Source: Phycisphaerales bacterium (GTDB taxonomy: Bacteria; Planctomycetota; Phycisphaerae; Phycisphaerales; UBA1924). From it: a stretch of 44,398 nucleotides of DNA. The stretch covers positions 1 through 44,398 of the forward strand of contig JAPKGU010000010.1 of the NCBI GenBank assembly GCA_026647565.1, in the 5' to 3' direction. Shown here in pieces: positions 1 through 8,774 of the stretch. The position numbers and the translations under genes were made by a program. Every line of letters begins with the position of its first letter. Position 1 is the first letter of the stretch. The notes beneath the pieces are model-generated. The model saw only the letters and a list, made by a program, of their open reading frames with translations, ran no database searches and was not told where the DNA came from.

Positions 1-1913
1 GCGAGGCGTGAGCCATGGAGGGTGAGGTCGTCGTGGCGATTGCCGCCCCTGGTCCAGTGCTCGGCGGCCTCGGTGAGGAGCCGGAGGTGCCGGAGCATGG
101 CCTGTCGGTGCTCGATCCAGCTGGCGAGCGACTGCCACTCGTGGAGCATGGTCTCGTGGGCGATGGTGACGACGGCCTCTCCCTGGTCGTCCTTGTCGAC
201 GATGATGAGTCGGGCGTTGATGAGTTCGTTGAGGAGGATCGTGGTGTCCTGGCTCTGGATATCGGCGGGTCGGGCGTAGAGGCGGACGCGCTGTCCCTCC
301 TTGCCGACGGTGACGAGGCGAGCGAAGAGGTCGTTCCACGCGGACTCGTTGTCGCCCTTCATGCGGTCGAAGGCGGTGTTTCGGGCCTCGTCGGCGCGTT
401 TGGTGAGGAGTCCGCGCAGCCCCCCGAGGGACCGGTAGGCCTCGAACGTGAGGGTGGGGTGCTTTGCGTCGGTCTTGCGTCGGTCGTAGAGCTGCTGGAG
501 GGCGAAGGCGAGGAGGGGGAGGGGATCGGTGTGGGCGAGGGCGGCGTTGACCAGCTCATCGGCCAGACTGGTTCCGTCTGGGGCGTGCTCGAAGACGAGG
601 CCGGCCTGGGCGGCGGGTTCGACGACGATGGCGCGGAGTTCGGAGGCGCTCAGGGGCGGGAGGTTGTAGTGGCCATCGCCCTCTTCGAGGACGCGGATGT
701 CCTCGTACTCGGTGCAGCGGGCGTAGAAGTCGATCCTGACGGTGCCGACGACCCAGACCAATCGCGACTCGCAGAGCAGCCGCAGGGCGCGTGCGAAGCG
801 TCGGACTTCCTCGTCGGTGGAGTGTCGGGTGAAGACCTCTTCGAAGGGATCGACGATGAGCATGAGGCGTGCGGCGGCGGATCCCTGGGCGCGCGGCGCG
901 GCGCTGCCGAGGGCGCCGATTGCTTCGGCGATCCGCGCGATGGCGCGTTCGGGTGCGGTCCTCAGCAGCTCGGCGAGGCCCTCGGCCCCGCCCGGCTCGT
1001 TTGCGATGGACGGGAGCGCGTCGTCGTCGCAGATGGCGGCGGCGAGTCCACCGAGGAGGTCGGACGTGGAGTCGCTCGGCTCGAAGAGTGCGACGCGCCA
1101 GGCGTCGACGCCGTGGATGGAGCCGCCCTCGACGATGTTGGGGACGACGCCGGCGCGGACGAAGGAGGACTTTCCGATGCCGCTGCGGCCGAAGACGAGG
1201 ACGAAGGGGCGTCCGTGGCGCTCCTGTCGCTGGAGGGCCTCGACGACCTGGTAGGTGGCGCGGCTGCGGCCGAAGAAGTAGGCGCGGTCGTCGGAGCCCA
1301 TGACGCGGAGACCCTTGTAGGGCTCGACGGGCGCGGCGGCGGCTCCCTCGGCGCGTCGGACCTCTCCGACGCGTTCGCGGATCATGCGCTCGAGAGTCGG
1401 CTCGATCTTCTCGCCGAAGGAGGAGGGGGTGGTGAACTCGTTGACGGATGCGATGCCGAGGGTGCTCGCCTCGTGGCCGAAGAAGGCGCGGACCTCGTCG
1501 TAGCGGCTCTTGGCTCTGGCCAGCTCGTCGGGCGAGAGGTCCGCGGCGAAGGCGACGGGGCGGACGCAGCGGCAGACGACAAGGTCCGGGCGATGTCCGT
1601 TCCGGCCCCGGACGGCGTCGGCGATCTCGAAGCGTGTGCCGGAGGGGTAGACCTTCCCGGTATCGGGGTCCGTGGCGGGTGCGGAGCCGAGGGTGGACCA
1701 GAGGATGAGGAGGACGATGTCGTAGTCGGCGGCGCGGGGGAGGGCGTCCTGGACGGGGACCGTGGCCTCGTAGTAGGACTGCTCCCAGAGGAGGACGTCG
1801 AGGCGGACCGAGTCCTTCAGGCGGGTCTGGATCCGCTTGAGGATGGCCTGGACAAGCTGGCGCTCGTCGCGCACGTCGGAAGGGGAGGACACAAAGATTC
1901 TGATCGGTCTCAT
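1..1913 (-). CDS. DUF4062-STAND NTPase, 3' end beyond window
   Basis: At least 637 residues are visible and the reading frame is open to the window edge, so the C-terminus is missing. The N-terminus (RIFVSSPSDVRDER, residues 4-17) is the hallmark of DUF4062, a TIR/SLOG-like alpha/beta domain. A STAND-type P-loop NTPase follows: Walker A GRSGIGKSS at about residues 242-250, and a Walker B-like stretch LMLIVDPFEE at about 349-358. Proteins of this build usually end in WD40 or TPR repeats that sense a ligand; that part would lie to the left. The ATG at 1913 has a GGGGG-rich stretch upstream and lies 32 nt after the SLATT gene stop, so the two are probably one transcript. Predicted role, from family knowledge: a regulated molecular switch in biological conflict or signalling. 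A long plus-strand open frame over the same bases is its codon-aligned antisense. Confidence 0.85.
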   Translation of the reverse strand, partial: MRPIRIFVSSPSDVRDERQLVQAILKRIQTRLKDSVRLDVLLWEQSYYEATVPVQDALPRAADYDIVLLILWSTLGSAPATDPDTGKVYPSGTRFEIADAVRGRNGHRPDLVVCRCVRPVAFAADLSPDELARAKSRYDEVRAFFGHEASTLGIASVNEFTTPSSFGEKIEPTLERMIRERVGEVRRAEGAAAAPVEPYKGLRVMGSDDRAYFFGRSRATYQVVEALQRQERHGRPFVLVFGRSGIGKSSFVRAGVVPNIVEGGSIHGVDAWRVALFEPSDSTSDLLGGLAAAICDDDALPSIANEPGGAEGLAELLRTAPERAIARIAEAIGALGSAAPRAQGSAAARLMLIVDPFEEVFTRHSTDEEVRRFARALRLLCESRLVWVVGTVRIDFYARCTEYEDIRVLEEGDGHYNLPPLSASELRAIVVEPAAQAGLVFEHAPDGTSLADELVNAALAHTDPLPLLAFALQQLYDRRKTDAKHPTLTFEAYRSLGGLRGLLTKRADEARNTAFDRMKGDNESAWNDLFARLVTVGKEGQRVRLYARPADIQSQDTTILLNELINARLIIVDKDDQGEAVVTIAHETMLHEWQSLASWIEHRQAMLRHLRLLTEAAEHWTRGGNRHDDLTLHGSRL

Positions 1914-1945
1914 CGCAGCCCCCTGAACCAATCGACTGATCGCCG

Positions 1946-2827
1946 TTACACCGCCACGCGTCGCTCGACCCAGAGCTGGTGCTCGCGCGAGATGGCGGAC
2001 TCGGTCTCCTGCACGAGGGCGCGCAGCTCGTCCTCCGTGCGCGCGTTCTTGTAGCGTTCGCGGATCATCTCCAGATCACCGGCGGCGACCGAGTAGGTGT
2101 TGGCCAGGTCGGAGAAGCGTTTGGTCTGCATCCACGCGACGGCGCACGCGGCGACGGCGGCGACGCCTCCTGTGGGGTTGAACTCGAGGTCCAGCGTTCC
2201 GACGCGCACGAAGGCGACGGCGATGGCGAGGATCTCCATGATGAGGATGACCCAGAACCAGCGCGATTCCATGCTCCCGTTGAACCGGGCCTTGGCCTTG
2301 TACCAGCCGACCTGGTCGTCCACCCGCTTGCGCAGGTACATCTCGCGACGCTCGAGCGCATCGCCGGATCGCGACGCGGACATGCGGACCGTGATCTCCT
2401 CTCCTTCCACGTCGTGGGCGATGACCAGCTTGATGGTCTCGGGGAACCGGTCGCGGATGTCCTTGAGGTCCTGCATGTACCTCGCGGGGGCGTCGTCCGG
2501 GGCGGCCCCTGTCGGCAAGGGGGTCATCATGAACCGCCAGCACGCCTCCTTGGCGCTCTCGGCGAAGGCGCGGGCCTTGAACCACGAGTCGTCGAGGCGC
2601 GACAGCTTGAGGGAGACGCCGAACGCGAAGGCGAAGAGCGTCAGCCCGGCCACCATCCAGGCGACCAGTCGTTGCTCACCCTTGTCGACCGGATTCCAGC
2701 ACGCGACCATGCCGACCAGGCAGAGGGTGATGAGATGGGCACGCACCAGCGCGAGGTATCGCCTCTGGCACGAGGCGGCGGCACGATCCGACGAACGCCA
2801 CAGCTTGGGATAGTCCTCCCCAACCAT
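1946..2827 (-). CDS. SLATT-domain four-helix membrane protein
   Basis: The protein has 293 residues from the ATG at 2827, chosen because GGAAGGAG lies about 6 nt upstream; a longer frame opens at 2875. Four hydrophobic helices are visible at about 27-44, 54-72, 190-208 and 219-233. The segment RKRVDDQVGWYKAKARFN just before helix three is the signature of the SLATT family (SLATT_1/SLATT_3, related to DUF4231). A charged helical tail follows (RERYKNARTEDELRALVQE). Known for the family: SLATT proteins are predicted pore-forming effectors in nucleotide-signalling and other conflict systems. Inferred here: a membrane effector controlled by the downstream DUF4062-STAND protein, with which it is probably cotranscribed. 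No nucleotide cyclase (SMODS) is visible next to it. Confidence 0.85.
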   Translation of the reverse strand: MVGEDYPKLWRSSDRAAASCQRRYLALVRAHLITLCLVGMVACWNPVDKGEQRLVAWMVAGLTLFAFAFGVSLKLSRLDDSWFKARAFAESAKEACWRFMMTPLPTGAAPDDAPARYMQDLKDIRDRFPETIKLVIAHDVEGEEITVRMSASRSGDALERREMYLRKRVDDQVGWYKAKARFNGSMESRWFWVILIMEILAIAVAFVRVGTLDLEFNPTGGVAAVAACAVAWMQTKRFSDLANTYSVAAGDLEMIRERYKNARTEDELRALVQETESAISREHQLWVERRVAV

Positions 2828-2956
2828 CGCACGCTCCTTCCGGTCCCAGCACGACCGCGTGCCCTTGCGCAGCACGCAGGGTCTTTGAGCATATCAGAGT
2901 TGCGGATACCTCACGTCTTTCTAACCCGCGGGCGCGTCGAGCGCCAAAAGCACAAG

Positions 2957-2980
2957 CCCCGGTGCCTGGTGGCACCGGGG
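2957..2980 (-). terminator. Rho-independent terminator of the PEP-CTERM gene
   Basis: A perfect 10-bp stem (CCCCGGTGCC / GGCACCGGGG) closes a 4-nt loop. Read on the minus strand it is followed by CTTGTGCTTTTGG, a short T-rich run. It lies about 130 nt past the PEP-CTERM stop codon and before the SLATT gene, separating the two transcripts. Confidence 0.7.
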
Positions 2981-3113
2981 TTGGACCTTGTGTGGAGAGA
3001 GAGGGACGTGTGCGGAGGTGTCTGTGCTGAAGAAGCTTTGCCTGTGCTGGATGTGCCTGTGGTGCCCTTCTTACGCCGGACCGGGAGGCGGGTTCGCCGG
3101 GTTCGAGGGGTTT

Positions 3114-3728
3114 TTATCGACGCCGGCGGGTTGCGGCGAGGCCGCCGAGTCCGAGGAGGGCGAGGGATCCGGGGGCGGGGATGCGGGAGGTGAGGACCCG
3201 AACCTGGACGACGTGCGCGGTGGGGGCGAAGGACTGGAAGTTGAAGTGGAGGGTGTTGCCTGCGACGAGGATCGTGGAGGGTGGGATGCCACCGATGCCG
3301 CGGAAGGGGTAGGAGGTCGGGTAGGTGACGTTGGGGTGTCCGGCGGGTGCGTCGGAGTTGTCGAGGTTGAGGGGCGTGAACATGACGCCGACGATGGGGT
3401 CGAGGAAGGTGACCGACCCGGACGCGCCGATGGCGCCGGGGAGCGGCTCCCAGTGGATGAAGTGGCTGTCGAGGGTGCCGCTGACGATGCCGGGGATTGC
3501 GCCCGAGTCGGGTCCGTTGTTGGTCTGATCGGCGGCGAGGGTCTGTGGCGCGGCGAGGACCTCGTTCCACGCGAAGGCGTTGAAGCCCTGCATGTTGCCG
3601 AGCGTGGCCGAGCCGCTGGGTGCGGCGACGAACGTGGTCTGTCCCGCGGTGGAGACGATCACGGCGTGTGCGGCGGATGTGGAGAGTGCGGCGAGTGTGA
3701 GCGTGGCGATAGCGGTGCGGGCGTTCAT
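3114..3728 (-). CDS. PEP-CTERM sorting domain protein
   Basis: A secreted or surface protein of 204 residues. It starts with a signal peptide (residues 1 to about 22, ending SAAHA). It ends with a PEP-CTERM sorting signal: PAPGSLALLGLGG, a short hydrophobic helix, then a basic RRRR tail. This form is common in planctomycetes and is processed by an exosortase/archaeosortase-like enzyme, which is not in this window. The middle part is a beta-rich extracellular domain with no motif I recognise; its spacing and the phrase GVMFTPLNL resemble the jelly-roll-like domains often joined to PEP-CTERM tails. The ATG is supported by AGGAG 7 nt upstream. The gene is alone on its transcript, with a terminator downstream. 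Confidence 0.85.
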   Translation of the reverse strand: MNARTAIATLTLAALSTSAAHAVIVSTAGQTTFVAAPSGSATLGNMQGFNAFAWNEVLAAPQTLAADQTNNGPDSGAIPGIVSGTLDSHFIHWEPLPGAIGASGSVTFLDPIVGVMFTPLNLDNSDAPAGHPNVTYPTSYPFRGIGGIPPSTILVAGNTLHFNFQSFAPTAHVVQVRVLTSRIPAPGSLALLGLGGLAATRRRR

Positions 3729-3884
3729 GGGGGTGCTCCTGTGGTTCAGGGTTGGTTGTGAGGTCTGGCTGGCGGCTCTGGTTTCGGGTCCGTCAGGCCG
3801 GGCGTCGTTCGCTCGGCATCAGAGTTGCCGCGGGGAGAGGGAACCTTGCAGGCAAAGCAAAGAAAGTCGCCTCACCAGGAAGTG

Positions 3885-3960
3885 GGAAGGAGAAGGGGAC
3901 TCAACGCGGAGGGCCGCGGAGGACGCGGAGGGATGCGAAGGCGGGAGGACCGGGAGGGTG
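3885..3960. repeat. Purine-rich 'cgcggagg' intergenic repeat
   Basis: The gap between the PEP-CTERM gene and the S9 peptidase gene (3729-4061) holds no credible gene. Its centre is a purine-rich tract with repeated cgcggagg units that ends in ggatgcgaag. A relative with the same units and the same ggatgcgaag stretch lies at 17026-17140. This kind of degenerate intergenic repeat is widespread in planctomycete genomes. Function unknown. Confidence 0.5.
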
Positions 3961-4005
3961 GGTCCATCGCGTCTTTAACCTGCACGGGCCGGATGGCACC
4001 GCTGC

Positions 4006-4025
4006 CCAGACGCTGGCGCGTCTGG
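4006..4025 (-). terminator. Possible terminator hairpin after S9 peptidase gene
   Basis: An 8-bp perfect stem (CCAGACGC / GCGTCTGG) with a 4-nt loop lies 37 nt past the stop of the peptidase gene. There is no T-tract on either side, so it is a weak intrinsic terminator candidate, or only an RNA-stabilising hairpin. Confidence 0.35.
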
Positions 4026-4061
4026 CGACCAGCATCCGTCGATTTCACGGGCGGGGGCGCA

Positions 4062-6638
4062 TCAGTTGGCACTCTCGCTGCCTGTCGCGGGCGCTTCGGA
4101 CGCGTTCTTGACGTAGCGATCGAGCCACTCGATGCTCTCGGTCAGGACGTGCATGACGCTCTCGCGAGCCATGTATCCGTGGGACTCGTAGGGGAGCATG
4201 ACGAGGCGGGCGGTGCCGCCGGTGCCCTTGATGGCCTGGAAGAGTCGCTCGGACTGGATGGGGAAAGTGCCGGGATTGTTGTCGATCTGGCCGTGGATCA
4301 TGAGGATCGGAGTCTTGATCTTGTCGGCGTGGGTGAAGGGTGACATGTTGATGTAGACGTCCTGGGCTTCCCAGAATGAGCGGCGTTCGGACTGGAAGCC
4401 GAAGGGGGTGAGGGTGCGGTTGTAGGCGCCGCTGCGCGCGATTCCGGCCTTGAACATGCCTGGGGGGCAGTGGGCGAGGAGGTTCGCGGTCATGAACGCG
4501 CCGTAGGAGTGGCCGCCGACGGCGACGCGGTTGGGATCTGCGACGCCCATTGCGACGGCCTTGTCGATGGCGGCCTGTGCGTTGGCGACGATCTGCTTGA
4601 CGAAGGTGTCGTTGACGGTTTCGGGATCGCCGATGACGGGCATGGCGGCGTCGTCCATGACGGCGTATCCGGCGAGGAGGAGGAAGAGGTGGCTGCTGCC
4701 GCCGATCTGGGTGAAGCGGTGCTCGGAGCCGGAGACCTGGCCTGCGGTGGAGGTGTCGGAGACTTCGTTGGGATATGCCCAGATGAAGAGGGGGAGCCGA
4801 GTGCCCTCGACGTAGTCGGGCGGCAGGTACATGGTGGCGGAGAGGGGTGCGCCGTCGTCGCGGGTGTAGGTGATGATTTCGCGCTTGATTCTGCGGAGTT
4901 CGGGGAGTGGGTCGGTGAAGGTGGTGAGTGGGGTTCGCGGCTCGGGGGAACCGATGTCCATGGCGAAGAAGTTGGGAGGCGAGGTCTTGGTCTCGTGTGT
5001 GAGGATGATGCGGAGGGCGTCGTTTGCGCCGCGTTCGTGCATGACGTCGACGGCGGCCTCGAAGCACTCTCCCTGGTTCTGCCAGAGGCGCTGCTTGGAG
5101 AAGTCGGCCAGCGACATGCGGTCGAGGAAGGGGCGGTTGCCTTCGGGGGTGGCGCCGTCGCCGTCGAGGTAGACGTGGCCGTCGTCCACGCGGATGACGG
5201 AGACGCCGCTGGGGAGGCGGGTCGAGAGCGGAGAACCGGGGTCGTTGTACTGATCGTTGACGGAGCGATCGAAGACGAGGCGCGGCTCGCCGACGATCTT
5301 CGAGCCGTCCACGTCGAGCGAGACGAGCCAGGTCCTTGTCCAGCGGCGTTCGCGCTCGAACTCGCCGACCATGGCGTGTGCGATCGAGGGGCCGTGGTTC
5401 AGGCCGGCGGGCTCGAGCCAGGACATGCCGCTAGCGCGGTGCTGGAGCTTGAGCCACTCCTTTGGTTCGGCGGTGAAGGGTGCGGCCAGGAGCATGCAGC
5501 GGTCGCGGTGATCGACCTTGGCGCGGGGGTCGCCACCGTCGAGGGCCTCGGTCCAGAGGAGCGTGGCGGGCTGTGTGTCGAGCCAGTTGAGGCCGCGGGG
5601 ACCGGTCTGGACGCCCTGGGTGGGGATGTTCTCCCGGAGGGGCATCTCCACGACGGTGCGGACGGGCTTGGCGCTGGAGGTCTCGATGATCTCCCACGAC
5701 TGCGGGAAGAGAGACCAGGGCACGGCGTAGGAGTATGGACGCTTGACGGTTCCGACGAGGAGGTACTCGCCGGAGGGCGAGGGGGAGACGCCGGCGTGGA
5801 TCGCGGGGGTGCCGACGCGGCGGATCGCGCCGGTGTCGACGTTCACGATCGCGAGCTGGCCGGTCATAATCCAGTCGAAGAGCGCTTCGTCGTGGGTGTC
5901 GGTGAGCAGGTCCTGGTAGGTTCGGACGGGGGCGACGCTTCCTCCGGCGTCCTGCATGACGGGGCCGCCGGGAATTGCGGGCTTCTGTGGGATTGGGGCG
6001 CGGCCGTCGGGGATGAGAGAGACGAGAACGCTTTTCTGGTCGGGCATCCAACGGATGCCGACGGCGTTTGCGGTGTTGAGCGTGGGTCCGACGAGTCGCT
6101 TGACGCTGCGGGTCTGTGTGTCGCAGAGCCAGAGCTCGGTGCCGCTGGGAAGCGGGCGTCCGGTCGGATCTGACTGGCCGGCGGGGTTGATGGTGTTTGT
6201 GAAAGTGAAGTACCTGCCGTCTGCGGACCAGGAGGGTCCGGAGAGGGCGGCATCCTTGGGTGTTTCGATGCGGTGGTCGCTCGAGCCGACGGGCTGTCCG
6301 GGGGCGGGCATGGGCCTGAGGATGAAGCCGGTGTATGGGCGGGGGCCATGGGGGCCGTTGGTGTTCGGGTTGAGGCGCGAGCCGCCGAGGCGGAGCATGG
6401 GGGCTGCGAGGTCGGCGATGGAGGGGAGGTTGCGGCGTTCGAGGAGGAGGATCCATCGATCGTCGGGGCTGATGGAGACGGATGGTGTGGGCGGGGTGTC
6501 GAGGACGCGTCGGATGGCGTCGGGCGGCGTCTTGTAGCCGGGGGTCGGTTCGCCGGGCTGTGCGTGTGAGGCGAGGGAGGCGGCGGCGGCGATGGTCATG
6601 GCCAGAGTCCGTTGGGCGAGTGTGCGGCGGATGAACAT
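4062..6638 (-). CDS. S9D-type glutamyl endopeptidase (prolyl oligopeptidase superfamily)
   Basis: An exported serine peptidase of 858 residues. A signal peptide covers about residues 1-26 (basic start, hydrophobic stretch, SHAQ). Residues about 50-550 form the beta-propeller part. The C-terminal alpha/beta hydrolase domain carries the triad: Ser711 in GGHSYGAF, Asp786 in HGQIDNNPG, and His820 in ESHGY. The stretches GIARSGAYNRTLTPFGFQ and VMLPYESHGYMARES are the strong signature of the glutamyl endopeptidase branch (S9D), known from plant plastids and bacteria, where it cleaves peptides after Glu and clears signal or transit peptides. Here it is probably periplasmic. The ATG has GGAG 6 nt upstream. 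Length is normal for the family. The neighbours give no pathway context. Confidence 0.92.
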   Translation of the reverse strand: MFIRRTLAQRTLAMTIAAAASLASHAQPGEPTPGYKTPPDAIRRVLDTPPTPSVSISPDDRWILLLERRNLPSIADLAAPMLRLGGSRLNPNTNGPHGPRPYTGFILRPMPAPGQPVGSSDHRIETPKDAALSGPSWSADGRYFTFTNTINPAGQSDPTGRPLPSGTELWLCDTQTRSVKRLVGPTLNTANAVGIRWMPDQKSVLVSLIPDGRAPIPQKPAIPGGPVMQDAGGSVAPVRTYQDLLTDTHDEALFDWIMTGQLAIVNVDTGAIRRVGTPAIHAGVSPSPSGEYLLVGTVKRPYSYAVPWSLFPQSWEIIETSSAKPVRTVVEMPLRENIPTQGVQTGPRGLNWLDTQPATLLWTEALDGGDPRAKVDHRDRCMLLAAPFTAEPKEWLKLQHRASGMSWLEPAGLNHGPSIAHAMVGEFERERRWTRTWLVSLDVDGSKIVGEPRLVFDRSVNDQYNDPGSPLSTRLPSGVSVIRVDDGHVYLDGDGATPEGNRPFLDRMSLADFSKQRLWQNQGECFEAAVDVMHERGANDALRIILTHETKTSPPNFFAMDIGSPEPRTPLTTFTDPLPELRRIKREIITYTRDDGAPLSATMYLPPDYVEGTRLPLFIWAYPNEVSDTSTAGQVSGSEHRFTQIGGSSHLFLLLAGYAVMDDAAMPVIGDPETVNDTFVKQIVANAQAAIDKAVAMGVADPNRVAVGGHSYGAFMTANLLAHCPPGMFKAGIARSGAYNRTLTPFGFQSERRSFWEAQDVYINMSPFTHADKIKTPILMIHGQIDNNPGTFPIQSERLFQAIKGTGGTARLVMLPYESHGYMARESVMHVLTESIEWLDRYVKNASEAPATGSESAN

Positions 6639-6811
6639 GTGGGGCTCCGGATGGCGTGGGCCGACAACGGGAGTCGAGCGGCGGACGTTTGGAGTGTACC
6701 GGCGGGGCGGGGGATCGGGCGCACGACTCGGGGCGTTGGCCGGGGGGTAGACGTGTCCATCGCCGAAGCACGCCCTCCTTCACAGTCGGGCTGCATGCTC
6801 CACGCCCATGT

Positions 6812-8662
6812 TCACGCCCTGAAGATCGCGCCGAGCTTCTTGCCGAGGAGCATGGAGGCGCCGAGGAGGGTGGTGGTGAGGAGGGCCATGCCCCAGACGC
6901 CCATGGCGCTTGCGACGTATGGGCCGTCGCCGAGGCGCTCGGTGAAGGCGACGATGGCCTTTGTGAAGGGGTAGTGCTTCTGCTGCTGGGCGAGGATGAG
7001 GGAGTCTGAGACCTCGAGCATGGAGAAGGAGAAGACGAGAATGCCGCCGGCGATCAGGTTGGCCATGATGAGCGGGAGGATGACCTTTCGGACGGCGCTG
7101 GCGCGTGTCGCGCCGAGGTTGACGGCTGCTTCTTCGAGTTCGCCGGAGGTCTGCTGGAGCCCGGCGACGGTGGAGCGGACGATGTAGGGGAGGCGCCTGA
7201 TCGCGTAGGCGATGACGAGGAGCGGGAAGGGGTTGGGATCGATGCCGAGGACGGCGAGGTCGAACCATGTGCCGTCGAGGGGCGCGGCGGAGATGGCGTT
7301 GACCCACGAGTCGGGCAGGAACGCGCCGAGGAAGTTCTCGAGGCCGGGGGCGAGGCGACCGTCGAAGGGCCAGCGCAGGGTCATGGCGACGTATCCGAAG
7401 GCCATGACGAGTCCGGGGACGGCGATGGGGAGCATGCAGAGGGCGTCGAGGACGTTGCGTCCTTTGGCCTTGGTGCGGACGACGACGTAGGCGACGAGGA
7501 TGCCGATGACGATGTTCACGCCCATGGCGAGGGTGGCGAGCATGAGACTGTTGGAGATGCCGGTGGAGGCGGTGTCGTAGGTGAGGGCGTGGACGTAGTG
7601 CTGGCCGGTGAGCCGCGCGGGCAGGACGCTCTGGTACCACTGGCCGGGCGCGGTGAGGGATGTGAGGATGACGCCGAGGTGCGGGAGGACGGCCAGGAGC
7701 GTGACGAGCGCGAAGGCGCCGGAGGCGGCCCATGCGCCGAGGCCGACGAGGGGCTTCTCGGCGGAGGCGCGCGAGGCCTTGGCGTACATGGCGTGTGCCT
7801 TGCCCCCGAAGAGGAGCTTGCCGACGGTGTACATGGTGACGGCGGAGGCGAGCAGGATGAGGGTGAGGGCGTAGGGTCGGGGCGAGGCGTTCTCGACTTC
7901 CTTGAGTCCGTAGAAGATGCGGACCGGGGTGACGCGGTCGAAGTCGAACATGAGGGGCGTGCCGAGCTCGGTGAAGGACCAGATGAGCACGATGGTGGCG
8001 CCGGCGAAGATGCCGGGACGGACGAGCGGGAGGACGATGCGGAGGAGGCGACGCCAGGGGCCGGCGCCGAGGTTCTCCGCGGCCTCGTCGAGGGCGGGGT
8101 CGAGGTTGGCCAGAGCGGCGGTCGCGTTCAGGTAGATGATGGGGAAGAGGTAGAGCGACTGCACGACCATGATCCCGAACATCTTGCCTTCGCCCAGGAT
8201 GTCCCATTCGGTGCCGAGGAGGGCGTTGAGCGCGCCCTGTCGGCCGAGGATCGCCTTGACGCCGATGGCGCCGACGAAGGGGGGCATGATCATCGGGACG
8301 AGGACGGTGGCGTTGAAGAGTCCCTTGAAGGGGAAGCGGTAGCGTGCGGAGAGGACGGCGAGGGGGAGGGCGATGCAGCAGGCGAGGGTGGTGGTGCCGA
8401 GCGCGATCTTGAAGGAGTTGAGGAGGGCGCGGCGCTCGCTGGGATCCTCGAAGACGGCGGCGATGTGGCGGAAGGTCCAGCCGTCGCCGCTGCGGACATC
8501 GGCGGCGAGGCCGCCCCGGACGGTGAGGGCGATGGGATAGAGGAGGAAGGCCCCGAGCACGAGGAACATGGCGATCATGACGCCATACTGGCCCAGGAAT
8601 CGGGCCACGCGAACGCCGAGGGGCGTGGCGTCTCCGGTGCTCGCGTCCTGAAGGGTGGACAT
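6812..8662 (-). CDS. Fused two-domain ABC transporter permease (iron/thiamine type)
   Basis: An inner-membrane protein of 616 residues with two BPD-transporter permease domains in one chain, about 12 transmembrane helices. Each half has its EAA coupling loop for the ATPase: EAAENLGAGPWRRLLRIVLP in the first half and EEAAVNLGATRASAVRKVIL in the second. The fused layout is typical of FbpB/SfuB/ThiP-type permeases for ferric iron or thiamine. Substrate cannot be decided from sequence alone; iron is more likely from the general resemblance. Its binding protein and ATPase are not adjacent: it is flanked by the S9 peptidase and the rhodanese-hydrolase, both with gaps over 100 nt, so it is probably transcribed alone and served by partners elsewhere. 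No strong ribosome site precedes the ATG. Confidence 0.88.
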   Translation of the reverse strand: MSTLQDASTGDATPLGVRVARFLGQYGVMIAMFLVLGAFLLYPIALTVRGGLAADVRSGDGWTFRHIAAVFEDPSERRALLNSFKIALGTTTLACCIALPLAVLSARYRFPFKGLFNATVLVPMIMPPFVGAIGVKAILGRQGALNALLGTEWDILGEGKMFGIMVVQSLYLFPIIYLNATAALANLDPALDEAAENLGAGPWRRLLRIVLPLVRPGIFAGATIVLIWSFTELGTPLMFDFDRVTPVRIFYGLKEVENASPRPYALTLILLASAVTMYTVGKLLFGGKAHAMYAKASRASAEKPLVGLGAWAASGAFALVTLLAVLPHLGVILTSLTAPGQWYQSVLPARLTGQHYVHALTYDTASTGISNSLMLATLAMGVNIVIGILVAYVVVRTKAKGRNVLDALCMLPIAVPGLVMAFGYVAMTLRWPFDGRLAPGLENFLGAFLPDSWVNAISAAPLDGTWFDLAVLGIDPNPFPLLVIAYAIRRLPYIVRSTVAGLQQTSGELEEAAVNLGATRASAVRKVILPLIMANLIAGGILVFSFSMLEVSDSLILAQQQKHYPFTKAIVAFTERLGDGPYVASAMGVWGMALLTTTLLGASMLLGKKLGAIFRA

Positions 8663-8774
8663 GGGGCGTGATGTTATGGGGGCGGGGCCAGCGGACGAGG
8701 GCGGCGGGATGCTCGGAAGAAGAACGCCCTCCCTGACGGTCTGACGGCATGTTGTCGGGTGGCGCGCCCTGGGT

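Noticed and set aside
15-2054. 679-codon plus-strand open frame
   Set aside because: It is the codon-aligned antisense of the DUF4062-STAND gene; high-GC codon use leaves the opposite strand open. Its product is Gly/Val/Asp/Glu rich without domains.
4470-6173. 567-codon plus-strand open frame
   Set aside because: Antisense shadow of the S9D peptidase, which has a full catalytic triad on the minus strand.
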